Assembly: GCA_022843945.1 (NCBI GenBank)
Contig: JALHMR010000012.1
Coordinates: 62,001 to 126,000, forward strand
Direction of reading: 5' to 3'
DNA: 64,000 bases
Origin: Rhodospirillaceae bacterium
GTDB lineage: Bacteria; Pseudomonadota; Alphaproteobacteria; CACIAM-22H2
In this document: piece by piece, positions 1 through 10,659 of the stretch
How positions within the stretch are numbered: the stretch's first letter is position 1
Layout: each line of letters begins with the position of its first letter
The notes under the pieces: generated by a model
Database searches by the model: none
The model's input: only the letters and a program-made list of their open reading frames with translations
What the model was told of the DNA's origin: nothing
Position numbers and translations under genes: made by a program

Positions 1-121
1 CAAGCCGGCGATCGTGGCCAACGTGCAGTTCATGATGGTCGGCATGGCGCATCGTTTCGACACGGAAATCGACAGCGCCGCGATCGTGGCCGACCTCATG
101 GGGGCCACGCGCGTTCCTTGA
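1..121 (+). CDS. C-terminal end of an unidentified protein (partial)
   Basis: The reading frame is open from the left edge (codons start at base 2) and stops with TGA at 119-121, giving the last 39 residues of a protein whose start lies outside the window. The tail is mixed hydrophobic and charged (KPAIVANVQFMMVG and so on) and ends in TRVP. Third positions are strongly G/C, as in the neighbouring genes, which supports real coding. No family can be named from so short a piece. Confidence 0.45.
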   Translation, partial: KPAIVANVQFMMVGMAHRFDTEIDSAAIVADLMGATRVP

Positions 122-216
122 TCTGCTGCGGGTGAGCCTGCCGGTCCCGCCGGCCAGGCGCGCTGCGTTCCTCAAAACCCCTCTCCCTGCCGAGGGTTGT
201 GTCGTTGGCAGGGAGT

Positions 217-903
217 CTAAGGAACCCCGTAAGGGCCTACAATTAGGGTAAACCCTAAGCGGGCGGTGGTGGTCATCGACAACCGGACCAGCTCGGCCAC
301 CGAATGGACGTGCAACTTTTCCATGATGCGGGCGCGATGGGCTTCGACCGTCTTGATGCTGACCGCGAGTTCGTCCGCGATCATGCGATTGAGCTTGCCG
401 GCCACGACCCGCTCCATGACCTCGCGCTCGCGCGGGGTGAGGGAGGCGATGGTAGCCTGCGAGGCCTCGGCCTCGCGGCGCCGCTCGTAGCCCTCGGTGT
501 CGCGGCGCAGGCAGCCGCAGACCACTTCGACGACCTTCTTGTAGTCGAACGGCTTGACGATGAAGTCGACCGCGCCGTCCTTGACCGCCTGGACGGCCTG
601 GGCCACTTGCGCGGTGCCGGAGATGAAGATGATCGGCAGGTCAATGCCGCGTTCCTTGAGGCGCTGCTGCAGCCCCAGACCGTCCATGCCCCGCAGCTTG
701 AGGTCGAGCACCAGGCAGCCGGGACCGCGCTCGCGATAGGTTTCGAGGAAGGTCTCGGCGTTGGCGAAGGCCTCGACGCGCACACCTTCTTTTTCCATCA
801 GCCAGACCAGCAGGCGACGGATCGAAGCGTCGTCATCGACGACGTAGACGGTTGCTGTCGGCATCGCCGGGTCGCCCGGCGGGCCATTGGTGCCCAAGGC
901 CAT
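217..903 (-). CDS. FixJ-type two-component response regulator
   Basis: About 228 residues: an N-terminal receiver domain and a C-terminal LuxR/FixJ helix-turn-helix. The receiver shows the acidic pocket (VVDDDAS), the phospho-acceptor Asp in VLDLKLRGMDG, the conserved Thr in ISGT and the Lys in VKPFD. The DNA-binding part has LTPREREVMERVVAGKLN and SIKTVEAHRARIMEKL. I chose ATG at 903 because GGGGGAAG lies six bases before it; ATG at 864 (215 aa) is the main alternative. It is divergent from the CBS/nucleotidyltransferase gene and faces the same block as the symporter-kinase at 2842-5598, a plausible cognate sensor. Family assignment is firm; partner and targets are inferred. Confidence 0.92.
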   Translation of the reverse strand: MALGTNGPPGDPAMPTATVYVVDDDASIRRLLVWLMEKEGVRVEAFANAETFLETYRERGPGCLVLDLKLRGMDGLGLQQRLKERGIDLPIIFISGTAQVAQAVQAVKDGAVDFIVKPFDYKKVVEVVCGCLRRDTEGYERRREAEASQATIASLTPREREVMERVVAGKLNRMIADELAVSIKTVEAHRARIMEKLHVHSVAELVRLSMTTTARLGFTLIVGPYGVP

Positions 904-997
904 GCAGCGCTTCCCCCGTATTCCGGCCATTGTGAAGACTGGAGCGCCGGGTTGGCAATAGCTTAAAGTGGGCCAGCCATTCCCGGGGGTGGCGCCC

Positions 998-2518
998 ATG
1001 CCGCGTGGTCCAAGCGCAGAGAAACAGCCCGCTTCAGCCGCCTCGCCCAGGACGGCGGGCGGCCGCTCGCAAACCGCGATTTTCGGCAAGCGGGTCCGCG
1101 ATTTCATGCGCCCGACGGTGATGACCGCTTCGGCGGAGACGCCAGTCGGGCAGGTGATCGCCGACATGGCGGCCGAGGGCCGCTCAAGCGTGGTGGTCGT
1201 GGACGGCGGCGGCCGGGTCTTCGGCATCCTCACCGAGCGCGACGTGACGAGGCGGGTGGCCGTACGGGCGGCAAGCGATGCGCCGGCCGGCAGCTTCGTC
1301 AGCCGCCCGGTGCACAGCGTTACCGCCGATGACTATCTCTACCGCGCGGTCGCGCGCATGCGTCGCCTCAACCTCCGGCATATGCCGGTGGTCGATGGCG
1401 GCGGTCGGCCGGTCGGCATGGTCAACCTGATCGACGCCATCGGCGTCGCCGCCGACCAGATGCTCCGCCAGCTCGATCACCTGACGCGCGACAGCACCAT
1501 CGACGGCATGGCGGAGGTCAAGCACGCCCAGGTCGAGGTGGCCAGCGATCTCCTGGCCGACAACCTGCCGGCGCCCGAGATCCAGTCGCTGATCACCGAC
1601 GTCAACCACGACATCCATCGCCAGGTGCTGCAGGCCGCGGAGCGTTCCCTGGTCGAGGCCGGCTGGGGCGAGCCGCCGGTCCCCTACACGCTGCTGATCA
1701 TGGGCTCGGGCGGGCGCGGGGAGAACTTCCTCTATCCCGACCAGGACAACGGCTTCATCCTCGCCGACTACCCGGACGACGAGCACACGCGGATCGATGC
1801 GTATTTCGTGGCCCTGGCCGAGCGCTTCAACATCGATCTCGACCGCGTCGGCTTCCCGCTGTGCAAGGGCCATGTCATGGCGCGCAATCCGGTGTGGCGG
1901 AAGACCGCCTCGCAGTGGCGCGAGCAGGTCGAGCTCTGGGCGCGGCGGCGCAGCCCCGTCGCCATCCTGTTCGCCGACATCTTTTTCGATTTCAAGGCGG
2001 TGGCCGGCCCGCTCGCCGCCGGCGAGGAGCTGCGGCGGCAGGTGACCGAGATCCTCAAGACCTACCCGGCCCTGCTGTCGATGATGGTCCAGGACGAGAC
2101 CAACAAATCCGTGGCGCTGGGCCTGTTCGGCCGGCTGGTCACCGACTCCTCGGGGCAGAGCCCGGGGCGGGTCGATCTCAAGATGCGCGGGACCATGCCG
2201 CTGGTGGCGTCGGTGCGGCTCTGGGCGCTCAAGCATGGCGTGCCCGAGACCGGTACCCTGGCACGCCTGGCGGCGCTGCGGGCGGCCGACGCGCTCAACC
2301 GCGACGATGCCGATGAGCTGATTGCCGCCTTCAACCACGTGACCTACTATCTGCTCCGCCAGCAGCTTGAGGATTTTCGTGCCGGTCGCCATGTCGGAAA
2401 CTTCGTCGATCCCAGCGTGCTCCTGCGCCGCGAGCGCGAGGAATTGCGGGCGTCGTTGCGCGTCATCGAGCGTTTCCGGACGGAGACCCGCAGCACCTTC
2501 ACCGGTGGTATGTTCTAG
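998..2518 (+). CDS. CBS-pair / DUF294 putative nucleotidyltransferase
   Basis: About 506 residues. After a short Ala/Pro/Ser-rich N-terminus come two CBS motifs (roughly residues 35-145), then a GlnD-like nucleotidyltransferase domain carrying GSGGRGE followed by YPDQDNGFI, the Gly-Ser plus Asp-x-Asp signature of the fold. A helical DUF294 C-terminal domain follows. CBS pairs usually bind adenosine nucleotides, so nucleotide-gated transfer of a nucleotide to a protein or small molecule is likely; the substrate is unknown. ATG at 998 follows GGGGGTGG; an in-frame GTG lies at 968. Family members often sit near solute-symporter (SSF) and DnaQ-like genes, as here. Confidence 0.88.
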   Translation: MPRGPSAEKQPASAASPRTAGGRSQTAIFGKRVRDFMRPTVMTASAETPVGQVIADMAAEGRSSVVVVDGGGRVFGILTERDVTRRVAVRAASDAPAGSFVSRPVHSVTADDYLYRAVARMRRLNLRHMPVVDGGGRPVGMVNLIDAIGVAADQMLRQLDHLTRDSTIDGMAEVKHAQVEVASDLLADNLPAPEIQSLITDVNHDIHRQVLQAAERSLVEAGWGEPPVPYTLLIMGSGGRGENFLYPDQDNGFILADYPDDEHTRIDAYFVALAERFNIDLDRVGFPLCKGHVMARNPVWRKTASQWREQVELWARRRSPVAILFADIFFDFKAVAGPLAAGEELRRQVTEILKTYPALLSMMVQDETNKSVALGLFGRLVTDSSGQSPGRVDLKMRGTMPLVASVRLWALKHGVPETGTLARLAALRAADALNRDDADELIAAFNHVTYYLLRQQLEDFRAGRHVGNFVDPSVLLRREREELRASLRVIERFRTETRSTFTGGMF

Positions 2519-2521
2519 CCG

Positions 2522-2839
2522 ATGAAGAAAGCCCTGATCCTTGCCGCCGTGGCACTGCTGCTGGCCGTTTCGCCGGTCCAGGCCGAACCCGAGACGCCGC
2601 CGGTTCCCGACACCAGGGCCGCGGTGATCACCGGGGCGGTTCTCGGCGCGGTGATGGTCACCGCCGTCGCGGCGACGGTCTTCGGCACCACCGTCGGGCT
2701 CACGGTCGGCGCCATCTCGGCGGCCAACGTGGCGTTGGTCGCGGTGGCCGACAGCGCCCTCGATGCGCGTGAGACCCTAAGCCGCTACTGGAACGGCACG
2801 CAAACGGCGCCGGAGCCCCAGCGGCGCCCTGATTCCTGA
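2522..2839 (+). CDS. Small exported or membrane protein, unknown
   Basis: 105 residues. It starts with a clear Sec signal (MKKALILAAVALLLAVSPVQA, likely cut after AQA-like VQA) and a Pro-rich linker, followed by a long Gly/Ala/Val/Thr-rich hydrophobic stretch (about residues 35-80) and a polar tail. It begins four bases after the DUF294 stop, so the two genes are probably co-transcribed. The glycine-rich hydrophobic segment could be a membrane hairpin. I recognise no family. The gene ends three bases before the stop of the convergent sensor kinase. Confidence 0.7.
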   Translation: MKKALILAAVALLLAVSPVQAEPETPPVPDTRAAVITGAVLGAVMVTAVAATVFGTTVGLTVGAISAANVALVAVADSALDARETLSRYWNGTQTAPEPQRRPDS

Positions 2840-2841
2840 CG

Positions 2842-5598
<2,757 letters not shown>

Positions 5599-5606
5599 CC
5601 TGGGGC

Positions 5607-5831
5607 CTAGTCCTCGGCCGGCGGGTCGGGCATCTCGGCCCGGCGCGCCTCGATGACCAGGGCGAGGAATCCGACGAGCAGCGCCCAGGCGCCGAACAGG
5701 TAGACGAAGAGCAGCGGCATGCCGAAGACGAAGGCCTCGGCGCGGAACACGGCGAGCAGCGGCGGGCTGATGGCCAGCACGCCAAGCAGGAACAGGGCGA
5801 TCAGCCGGTCACTGATGTAGGTATCGCGCAT
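5607..5831 (-). CDS. Small two-helix membrane protein upstream of the SSF kinase
   Basis: 74 residues with two hydrophobic helices (about 10-28 and 33-62) separated by FRAEAF and an acidic tail PDPPAED. It lies directly upstream of the SSF-kinase with eight bases between stop and start, suggesting translational coupling. SSF symporters often have small membrane partners (DUF4212/DUF485 types), and Pseudomonas cbrA is preceded by a small coupled gene, cbrX. This gene matches that position, but homology is not shown. Likely role: assembly, stability or gating of the sensor-transporter. Confidence 0.75.
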   Translation of the reverse strand: MRDTYISDRLIALFLLGVLAISPPLLAVFRAEAFVFGMPLLFVYLFGAWALLVGFLALVIEARRAEMPDPPAED

Positions 5832-5850
5832 CCTGGCCCCCTCCCCGTGC

Positions 5851-7980
5851 CTAAAATTGCTCCTGCCGCAGGCGGATATCCAGCGTCATGTTCGAGGCCC
5901 GGATCAGGTCACCCAGGGTGGTGATGCCGCGCGCCTCGAGCAGGTCGACCAGGCGCAGGAAGACCGCCGCCGTGACCAGCGCGTCGCCCAGGGCCGAATG
6001 CCGGCCGGAGACCTCGACGCCGAGGCGCCGGGCGATCGAATCGAGATCGTGCTCGCCGAAATCGGGATAGAGGAACATCGAGATCAGCATCGTATCGAGC
6101 GCCAGCATGGCGAAGCGCGGACCGCCATCGGCCTCCTTGAGCCGGATGAATTTGAGGTCGAAGGCCGTGTTATGGGCGACCAGCACCGCGTCGCCGACGA
6201 AGGCGCGGAACTGCGGCAGCGCCACGCTGAGCGGCGGCGCCCCGGCGACCATGGCGTCGGTGATGTTGTGGAAGCGGATCGAGTCGGGCGGGATGGTGCG
6301 GCCGGGATCGATCAGCCGGCTGAAGGTCTCGCCGGTGAGGATGCGGCCGTTGACCACGCGCACCGCGCCGATGGCGATGATCTCGTCGCCCTGCGAGGGG
6401 TTGAGGCCGGTGGTCTCGGTGTCGAAGACCACGTAGGGCACGCTGCGCAAGCCCCGTCCCTCGAGCCCGCGATCGGTCGGGGCGAGGTGCATGAGGTCGA
6501 AGTCGTAGAATTGCGGCCGGGCGGGCAGGGGGCCGTTCTCGGGCAGGCGGAACTGGATGCGCGTGGGCGCGGGCAGCGGCAGGCGCAGCACCGCGCGGCC
6601 GGCTCCCGCGGCCCCCGGGCCCGAGGCTTGGCGGCTCCAGATCTCGCTGCCGTGCCGGGCCAGGACCTCGGCCAGGCCGGGAGCCCCCAGCGCCTCGGGC
6701 AGCGGCTCGCCGAGCCAGGCGTTGAGCGTGGCCTCGGCGATCGGCTCCCCGGCCCAGGCGATCTCGACATAGACCCGGCGATCGCCGAGCAGAGCCTCGA
6801 TGTCGAAGCTCGTCTCGCCGGTATGGGCGGCGAGGTTGCGCAGCAGCTGGTCGAGGGCGATGACCAGAGAATGGCTGTCGCCGTGCAGCCAGAGCGGCAC
6901 GCCGACCATGGTCACGACCGGTCCGCCGCTATCGGCCAGGCGGCGGATCACGCAGTTGAGCAGGTCGACCGAATGGATATCGGCCAGCGGCCACAGCCCG
7001 GTGCTGAGTTCGCGGTTGTCGCGCTCGATGGCTTCGAGCTTGAGGCCCAGCGCCTCGCTTTCGCGGACGATGATCTGCTCGAACTCGCGGCGCTTGGCCG
7101 CGTCGATATCGGGAAATTCGCCGAGCGTCTCGGCCGCCGCCCGCAGGTTGGCCAGCGGCGAGCGCAAGCCGTCGGTCGCCGCCCGCAGCAGCCGGTCGCG
7201 GCGGTTGCGCTGGGCGATGTCGCGGGTGACGTCGGCCAGGGTGAGGATGTAGCCGGTCGGCTCGCCCCCGCCATCGGCGATCAGCATCATCCGCCCGCGC
7301 AGCAGGGCGCGCGCGTCGACCGTGGCGCAGACCAGCGGCGCCGTCGGCTCGCCGTTCGAGTCCGCCGGCTCCCGGTGGATCAGGCGGTCGAGCGTGTGCA
7401 GCACCGGCTCGCGGGTCACCAGGTTGAACAGCGAGCGGCCGAGGCCGAGCTCGCCCGAGACGGCGAGCAGCGACAGCGCCACCTGGTTGTAGAGCAGGAT
7501 GCGGTGGTCGAGGCTGCACACCACGACACCTTCGCTCAGGTCGCGCAGGATGCCCTCGAGCAGGCCTTTCTGCTCGTCGACCCGGCGGGTGGCGGCGGCC
7601 ACCGAGCGCTCGGTGTCGGTCCGGGCCGTTGCCACGCGGCGGGTCAGCGCATTGACCAGTTGGGGCAGGGGCGCGAAGCCGGGGTAGCGGCCGGGCTCGA
7701 TATCGGCGTCGCGCGCCGCCTCCGAGAGGAAACGGATCTCCGCGGTCAGGGCGCTGAGCGGCCGGACGAACAGGACATCCACGGCCAGCCAGGCGGCGCC
7801 CAGCCCGACCGCAATGGCGAAGACGGCGGCAGAAATGATGCCGCCGTTGCGGGCCTCCTCGGGAACGGCCGCGACCACCGCCCCGAGGGTGACGAGAGCA
7901 GCAACGCCGATGGCGGCAATGCTGACGGCGAGCCGCCGCCGCAGGGCGGCTCGCTGGCGCTCGATGTCGGAGCGCGGCAT
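5851..7980 (-). CDS. Membrane PAS / pseudo-histidine-kinase fused to DnaQ-like exonuclease
   Basis: 709 residues. Two membrane helices (about 17-40 and 47-72) precede a HAMP-like stretch, a PAS domain (about 138-255), a kinase-like dimerisation region and a remnant ATPase-like region, then a DEDDh 3'-5' exonuclease (about 515-690). The H-box position reads TDGLRSPLANLR: Asp270 and Gly271 stand where His-Glu is expected, so autophosphorylation is not possible by the usual route. The exonuclease residues are intact: D520 and E522 (FDTETTG), D608 (AFDLKF), H661 and D666 (HSALGD). It is in an operon between a receiver protein and the SSF-kinase. Membrane signals may control hydrolysis of short RNA, DNA or a nucleotide messenger; the substrate is unknown. 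Confidence 0.9.
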   Translation of the reverse strand: MPRSDIERQRAALRRRLAVSIAAIGVAALVTLGAVVAAVPEEARNGGIISAAVFAIAVGLGAAWLAVDVLFVRPLSALTAEIRFLSEAARDADIEPGRYPGFAPLPQLVNALTRRVATARTDTERSVAAATRRVDEQKGLLEGILRDLSEGVVVCSLDHRILLYNQVALSLLAVSGELGLGRSLFNLVTREPVLHTLDRLIHREPADSNGEPTAPLVCATVDARALLRGRMMLIADGGGEPTGYILTLADVTRDIAQRNRRDRLLRAATDGLRSPLANLRAAAETLGEFPDIDAAKRREFEQIIVRESEALGLKLEAIERDNRELSTGLWPLADIHSVDLLNCVIRRLADSGGPVVTMVGVPLWLHGDSHSLVIALDQLLRNLAAHTGETSFDIEALLGDRRVYVEIAWAGEPIAEATLNAWLGEPLPEALGAPGLAEVLARHGSEIWSRQASGPGAAGAGRAVLRLPLPAPTRIQFRLPENGPLPARPQFYDFDLMHLAPTDRGLEGRGLRSVPYVVFDTETTGLNPSQGDEIIAIGAVRVVNGRILTGETFSRLIDPGRTIPPDSIRFHNITDAMVAGAPPLSVALPQFRAFVGDAVLVAHNTAFDLKFIRLKEADGGPRFAMLALDTMLISMFLYPDFGEHDLDSIARRLGVEVSGRHSALGDALVTAAVFLRLVDLLEARGITTLGDLIRASNMTLDIRLRQEQF

Positions 7981-7987
7981 GCCTTTA

Positions 7988-8365
7988 TCAGGCGGCCGCG
8001 GACCCGAGCAGCCGCTTCACCCTCTCCACCAGCTCGCGGGTGGAGAACGGTTTGGTCACGTATTCGTCGGCGCCCATGGCCAGGCCCTTCTCCTGCTCGA
8101 TGTCGCGGCTGCGCGCCGTGAGCATGATGATCTTGGTCCCCTTGCCGCCGGGCTGGGCGCGGATCGTCTGGCAGACGTCGTAGCCGTTGCGGCCCGGCAT
8201 CATGACGTCGAGCAGGATGAGATCCGGCATGCGCTCCTTGACTGCTGCGAGGGCGGCGTCACCGTCACGCGCCACCCGCACGTCGAAGCCCGCCTGTTTC
8301 AGCAGGAACTCGATCGACAGCACGATGTTGGGCTCGTCGTCGACCACCAGGATCGAGCGTTTCAT
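7988..8365 (-). CDS. CheY-like single-domain response regulator
   Basis: About 125 residues, a stand-alone receiver with no output domain. It carries VVDDEPN (acidic pocket), the phospho-acceptor Asp in LILLDVMMPGRNGYD, Thr in MLTAR and Lys in VTKPFS. It is the first gene of the operon leading to the exonuclease and the SSF kinase (seven bases to the next gene), so it probably relays phosphate within this sensory module. ATG at 8365 is chosen; an in-frame TTG at 8371 has the better-spaced GGGAGG and could be used. Divergent from the G3E GTPase gene. Confidence 0.9.
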   Translation of the reverse strand: MKRSILVVDDEPNIVLSIEFLLKQAGFDVRVARDGDAALAAVKERMPDLILLDVMMPGRNGYDVCQTIRAQPGGKGTKIIMLTARSRDIEQEKGLAMGADEYVTKPFSTRELVERVKRLLGSAAA

Positions 8366-8439
8366 CGACAAGAACGCCTCCCATATCCGCGGGCGGACCC
8401 CGCGTTGGCGAGGCTTAGCTTAGCGCCGCTCGGGCGCGC

Positions 8440-8472
8440 TTGTCACGACCGGGCGCGTGCTATAACACGCGC
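8440..8472 (+). promoter_or_regulatory. Candidate promoter with perfect inverted repeat abutting the start codon
   Basis: TTGTCA (8440-8445) and TATAAC (8461-8466), 15 bases apart, resemble -35 and -10 elements. The -10 sits in the loop of a perfect inverted repeat: GCGCGTG (8453-8459), CTATAA, CACGCGC (8466-8472). The right arm ends at the base before the ATG at 8473, and no ribosome-binding site is visible, so the transcript may be leaderless with a regulator covering the -10. The repeat is seen directly; its function is inferred. Confidence 0.4.
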
Positions 8473-9609
8473 ATGAGCGACACCCCAAGCGCCGCGCCGG
8501 CGCCCATTCCCGTCTCGGTCATCACCGGCTTCCTGGGCAGCGGCAAGACCACCCTGCTGGGCAAGCTGCTGCGCCATCCCGGCATGTCCGAGACGGCCGT
8601 GATTATCAACGAGTTCGGCGAGATCGGCCTCGATCACCAGCTCATCGAGGCCGCCGACGGCGAGCCGGTGGTGATGAGCAGCGGCTGCCTGTGCTGCACC
8701 GTGCGCAACGACCTGGTCGAGACGTTGCGCGGGCTCTACCTCAAGCGGGTACGCGGCACGGTGCCGGAGTTCAAGCGGGTGGTCATCGAGACCACCGGCC
8801 TGGCCGATCCCGCACCCATTCTGCACACGCTGATGGAGGACCCGATCGTCCAGGCCTATTTCAGCCTCGACGCGGTGATCTCCACGGTCGATGCGCTGAA
8901 CGGCGAGTGGCAGCTCGATGCCCAGATGGAATCGGTGAAGCAGGCGGCGGTCGCCGACCGCATCGTCTTGACCAAGACCGATCTCGCCAGGCCCGAGGTG
9001 GTGGCCGGCCTCAAGGCCCGCCTGCACCAGCTCAATCCCGGCGCGCCGATCATTCCCGCGATCCAGGGGGAGATCGACCCGGCCCTGCTGTTCGATGCCG
9101 GGCTCTACAACCCGACGACCAAGAGCATCGACGTCCAGGGCTGGCTGCGGGCCGAGGCCTATGCCCCCGCTCATGAGCAGGGGAGCGGCCATGCGCATGG
9201 TCATGATCATGGCGATGGGCATGATCACCATCATCACGATCCGGCGCCGCTGGACGTGAACCGGCACGACGCCCGTATCCGGGCGCATTGCCTCCTGGTC
9301 GACGAGCCGTTCGACTGGGACTCCTTCAGCCTGTGGATGGGCTCGCTGGCCAGCTACCACGGCGAGAAGCTGCTGCGGGTGAAGGCCATCCTGAACATCG
9401 TGGGCGAGGAGGGGCCGGTGGCCATCCACGGCGTGCAGCACATGTTCCATCCCCCGGCGCGGCTGCCGGCCTGGCCGGATGCCGACCGCCGCTCCCGGCT
9501 GGTCTTCATCACCAAGGACCTGTCGCGCGAGTTCCTCGAGAAGTCACTCGCCGAATACCGGGCGCAGGCGGCGAAATCCGCCGCGATGAGCAAAACCACC
9601 TCACCCTGA
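8473..9609 (+). CDS. G3E family GTPase (CobW / COG0523 metallochaperone)
   Basis: 378 residues. The N-terminal P-loop GTPase has Walker A GFLGSGKTTLL, the metal-binding SGCLCCTVR (CxCC), ETTGLADP and the base-specific TKTD motif. A His/Asp/Gly-rich loop at about residues 235-255 (HAHGHDHGDGHDHHHH) precedes the C-terminal CobW domain. COG0523 proteins deliver Zn, Co or other metals to client enzymes. The neighbourhood offers both metals: a Zur-like site (12208) and cobalt/B12 uptake genes. The last codons lie inside a palindromic repeat that begins at 9599, so the natural C-terminus may have been altered by the repeat. Subfamily and metal are uncertain. Confidence 0.9.
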   Translation: MSDTPSAAPAPIPVSVITGFLGSGKTTLLGKLLRHPGMSETAVIINEFGEIGLDHQLIEAADGEPVVMSSGCLCCTVRNDLVETLRGLYLKRVRGTVPEFKRVVIETTGLADPAPILHTLMEDPIVQAYFSLDAVISTVDALNGEWQLDAQMESVKQAAVADRIVLTKTDLARPEVVAGLKARLHQLNPGAPIIPAIQGEIDPALLFDAGLYNPTTKSIDVQGWLRAEAYAPAHEQGSGHAHGHDHGDGHDHHHHDPAPLDVNRHDARIRAHCLLVDEPFDWDSFSLWMGSLASYHGEKLLRVKAILNIVGEEGPVAIHGVQHMFHPPARLPAWPDADRRSRLVFITKDLSREFLEKSLAEYRAQAAKSAAMSKTTSP

Positions 9610-9696
9610 GGAGCCGTCCTGGAAGGACGGCGTCTCGAAGGGTGTCGACCTCATGCTTCGAGACGGCTTCTCGGAAGGAGCCTCCTCAGCATGAGG
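9599..9696. repeat. Palindromic intergenic repeat, copy 1
   Basis: Begins CCTCACCCTGAGG, contains GTCTCGAAGGGTG and its near-inverse CATGCTTCGAGACG, and ends CCTCAGCATGAGG. The element can fold into a long imperfect hairpin. A second copy lies at 10559-10650. It supplies the stop codon of the GTPase gene (TGA at 9607-9609). Elements of this form are common between genes in alphaproteobacteria. Confidence 0.8.
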
Positions 9697-9704
9697 GCTT
9701 GGGA

Positions 9705-10490
9705 TCAGATACTGATCTTTCCGCTCAGAAATACCGCGGCGCTGCCGCCCAGACGTACCCGGTCGCCGCGCAGCTCGCAGCGCACGATGCCGCCGCGCGC
9801 CGAGAGCTGGTGCCCCACCATTTTCGTCTTACCCAGCCGCTCCGCCCAGTAGGGCGCCAGGCACAGATGCGCGACGCCGGAGACCGGGTCTTCCGGCACG
9901 CCGTTGGCCGGCGCGAAGAAGCGCGAGACGAAATCCGCATCGTCCGACGGCGCCGTGACGATGACGGCCGGCAGGTTGAGCCGGGCGAGGGCCGCCATAT
10001 CGGGCGCCAGGGCGCGAATGTCATCGGCCTGCTCGAAGACGCAGAGGTAGTGCTTGGCCGCCAGGACGGTCTTCGGGGACCGGCCGAGTGCTTTGGCCAG
10101 CGTCGCCGGGGCGGCGATCGGGCGCGGGGACAGGGCAGGCATCTCCAGGGTCAGCGCCTGACCGTCGCGCTCCACCGTGAACACCTCGCCGCCGCTGACG
10201 AAGCGCACCGCAGTACTGCCCCGCCGCATCTCTTTCAGCACGTGGTAGCCGGCCGCCAACGTCGCATGGCCGATCAGCTCGACCTCCCGGGTCGGCGTGA
10301 ACCAGCGGATGCCGAAGGCTGCGCCGTCCGGCTCGGGCGCGAAGAACACGGTTTCCGAGAGGTTCATCTCCGCGGCGATCGCCTGCATCGTCGCTGCCGG
10401 CAACCACGATGAGAGCGGGCAGACCGCCGCCGGATTCCCGGACAGCGGCCGCTCGGCGAAGGCGTCGATGATGTAGATGGGAAGGTCCAT
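9705..10490 (-). CDS. PhzF family isomerase-like protein
   Basis: About 261 residues with the PhzF fold signatures: IIDAFAERPLSGNPAAV at the N-terminus, the Glu of NLSETVFF that acts as general acid/base in PhzF, FTPTREVELIGHATLA, and the second-half equivalent PEDPVSGVAHLCLAPYW. Most PhzF homologues outside phenazine clusters have unknown substrates, and no other phenazine genes are here. ATG at 10490 has AAGGGG upstream; an in-frame GTG lies at 10496. It sits as a single gene between two copies of the same palindromic repeat. Confidence 0.9.
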   Translation of the reverse strand: MDLPIYIIDAFAERPLSGNPAAVCPLSSWLPAATMQAIAAEMNLSETVFFAPEPDGAAFGIRWFTPTREVELIGHATLAAGYHVLKEMRRGSTAVRFVSGGEVFTVERDGQALTLEMPALSPRPIAAPATLAKALGRSPKTVLAAKHYLCVFEQADDIRALAPDMAALARLNLPAVIVTAPSDDADFVSRFFAPANGVPEDPVSGVAHLCLAPYWAERLGKTKMVGHQLSARGGIVRCELRGDRVRLGGSAAVFLSGKISI

Positions 10491-10558
10491 GGCCACCCCT
10501 TACGCGGGGTGACCTTGTCATATTCCCCATCTGGCCGAAACTGACGCCTACAAATGAA

Positions 10559-10650
10559 CCTCACCCTGAGGAGCCACCGCAGGCGGCGTCTCGAAGGGTG
10601 GCCTCATGCTTCGAGACGCGCCGCCTGAGGCGGCGCTCCTCAGCATGAGG
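10559..10650. repeat. Palindromic intergenic repeat, copy 2
   Basis: Same plan as 9599-9696: CCTCACCCTGAGGAGCC, a GTCTCGAAGGGTGG segment with inverse TGCTTCGAGACG, and the end CTCCTCAGCATGAGG. The stem tip differs (CACCGCAGGCGGC / GCCGCCTGAGGCGG), with compensating changes that keep pairing. It is followed by seven T on the plus strand, a terminator-like shape with no plus-strand gene before it. Lies just downstream of the porin stop. Confidence 0.8.
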
Positions 10651-10659
10651 CTTTTTTTG

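Noticed and set aside
304-966. Long plus-strand frame opposite the FixJ-type regulator
   Set aside because: It mirrors the regulator gene in a complementary frame; the regulator has all catalytic motifs, this frame has none.
5857-8121. 754-codon plus-strand frame opposite the exonuclease gene
   Set aside because: Antisense open frame caused by high GC; Asp/Glu/Gln/Gly-rich composition and no motifs.
10652-10658. Hairpin plus T-run after palindromic repeat as a terminator
   Set aside because: The T-run is on the plus strand, but both flanking genes are on the minus strand, so there is no transcript to end.
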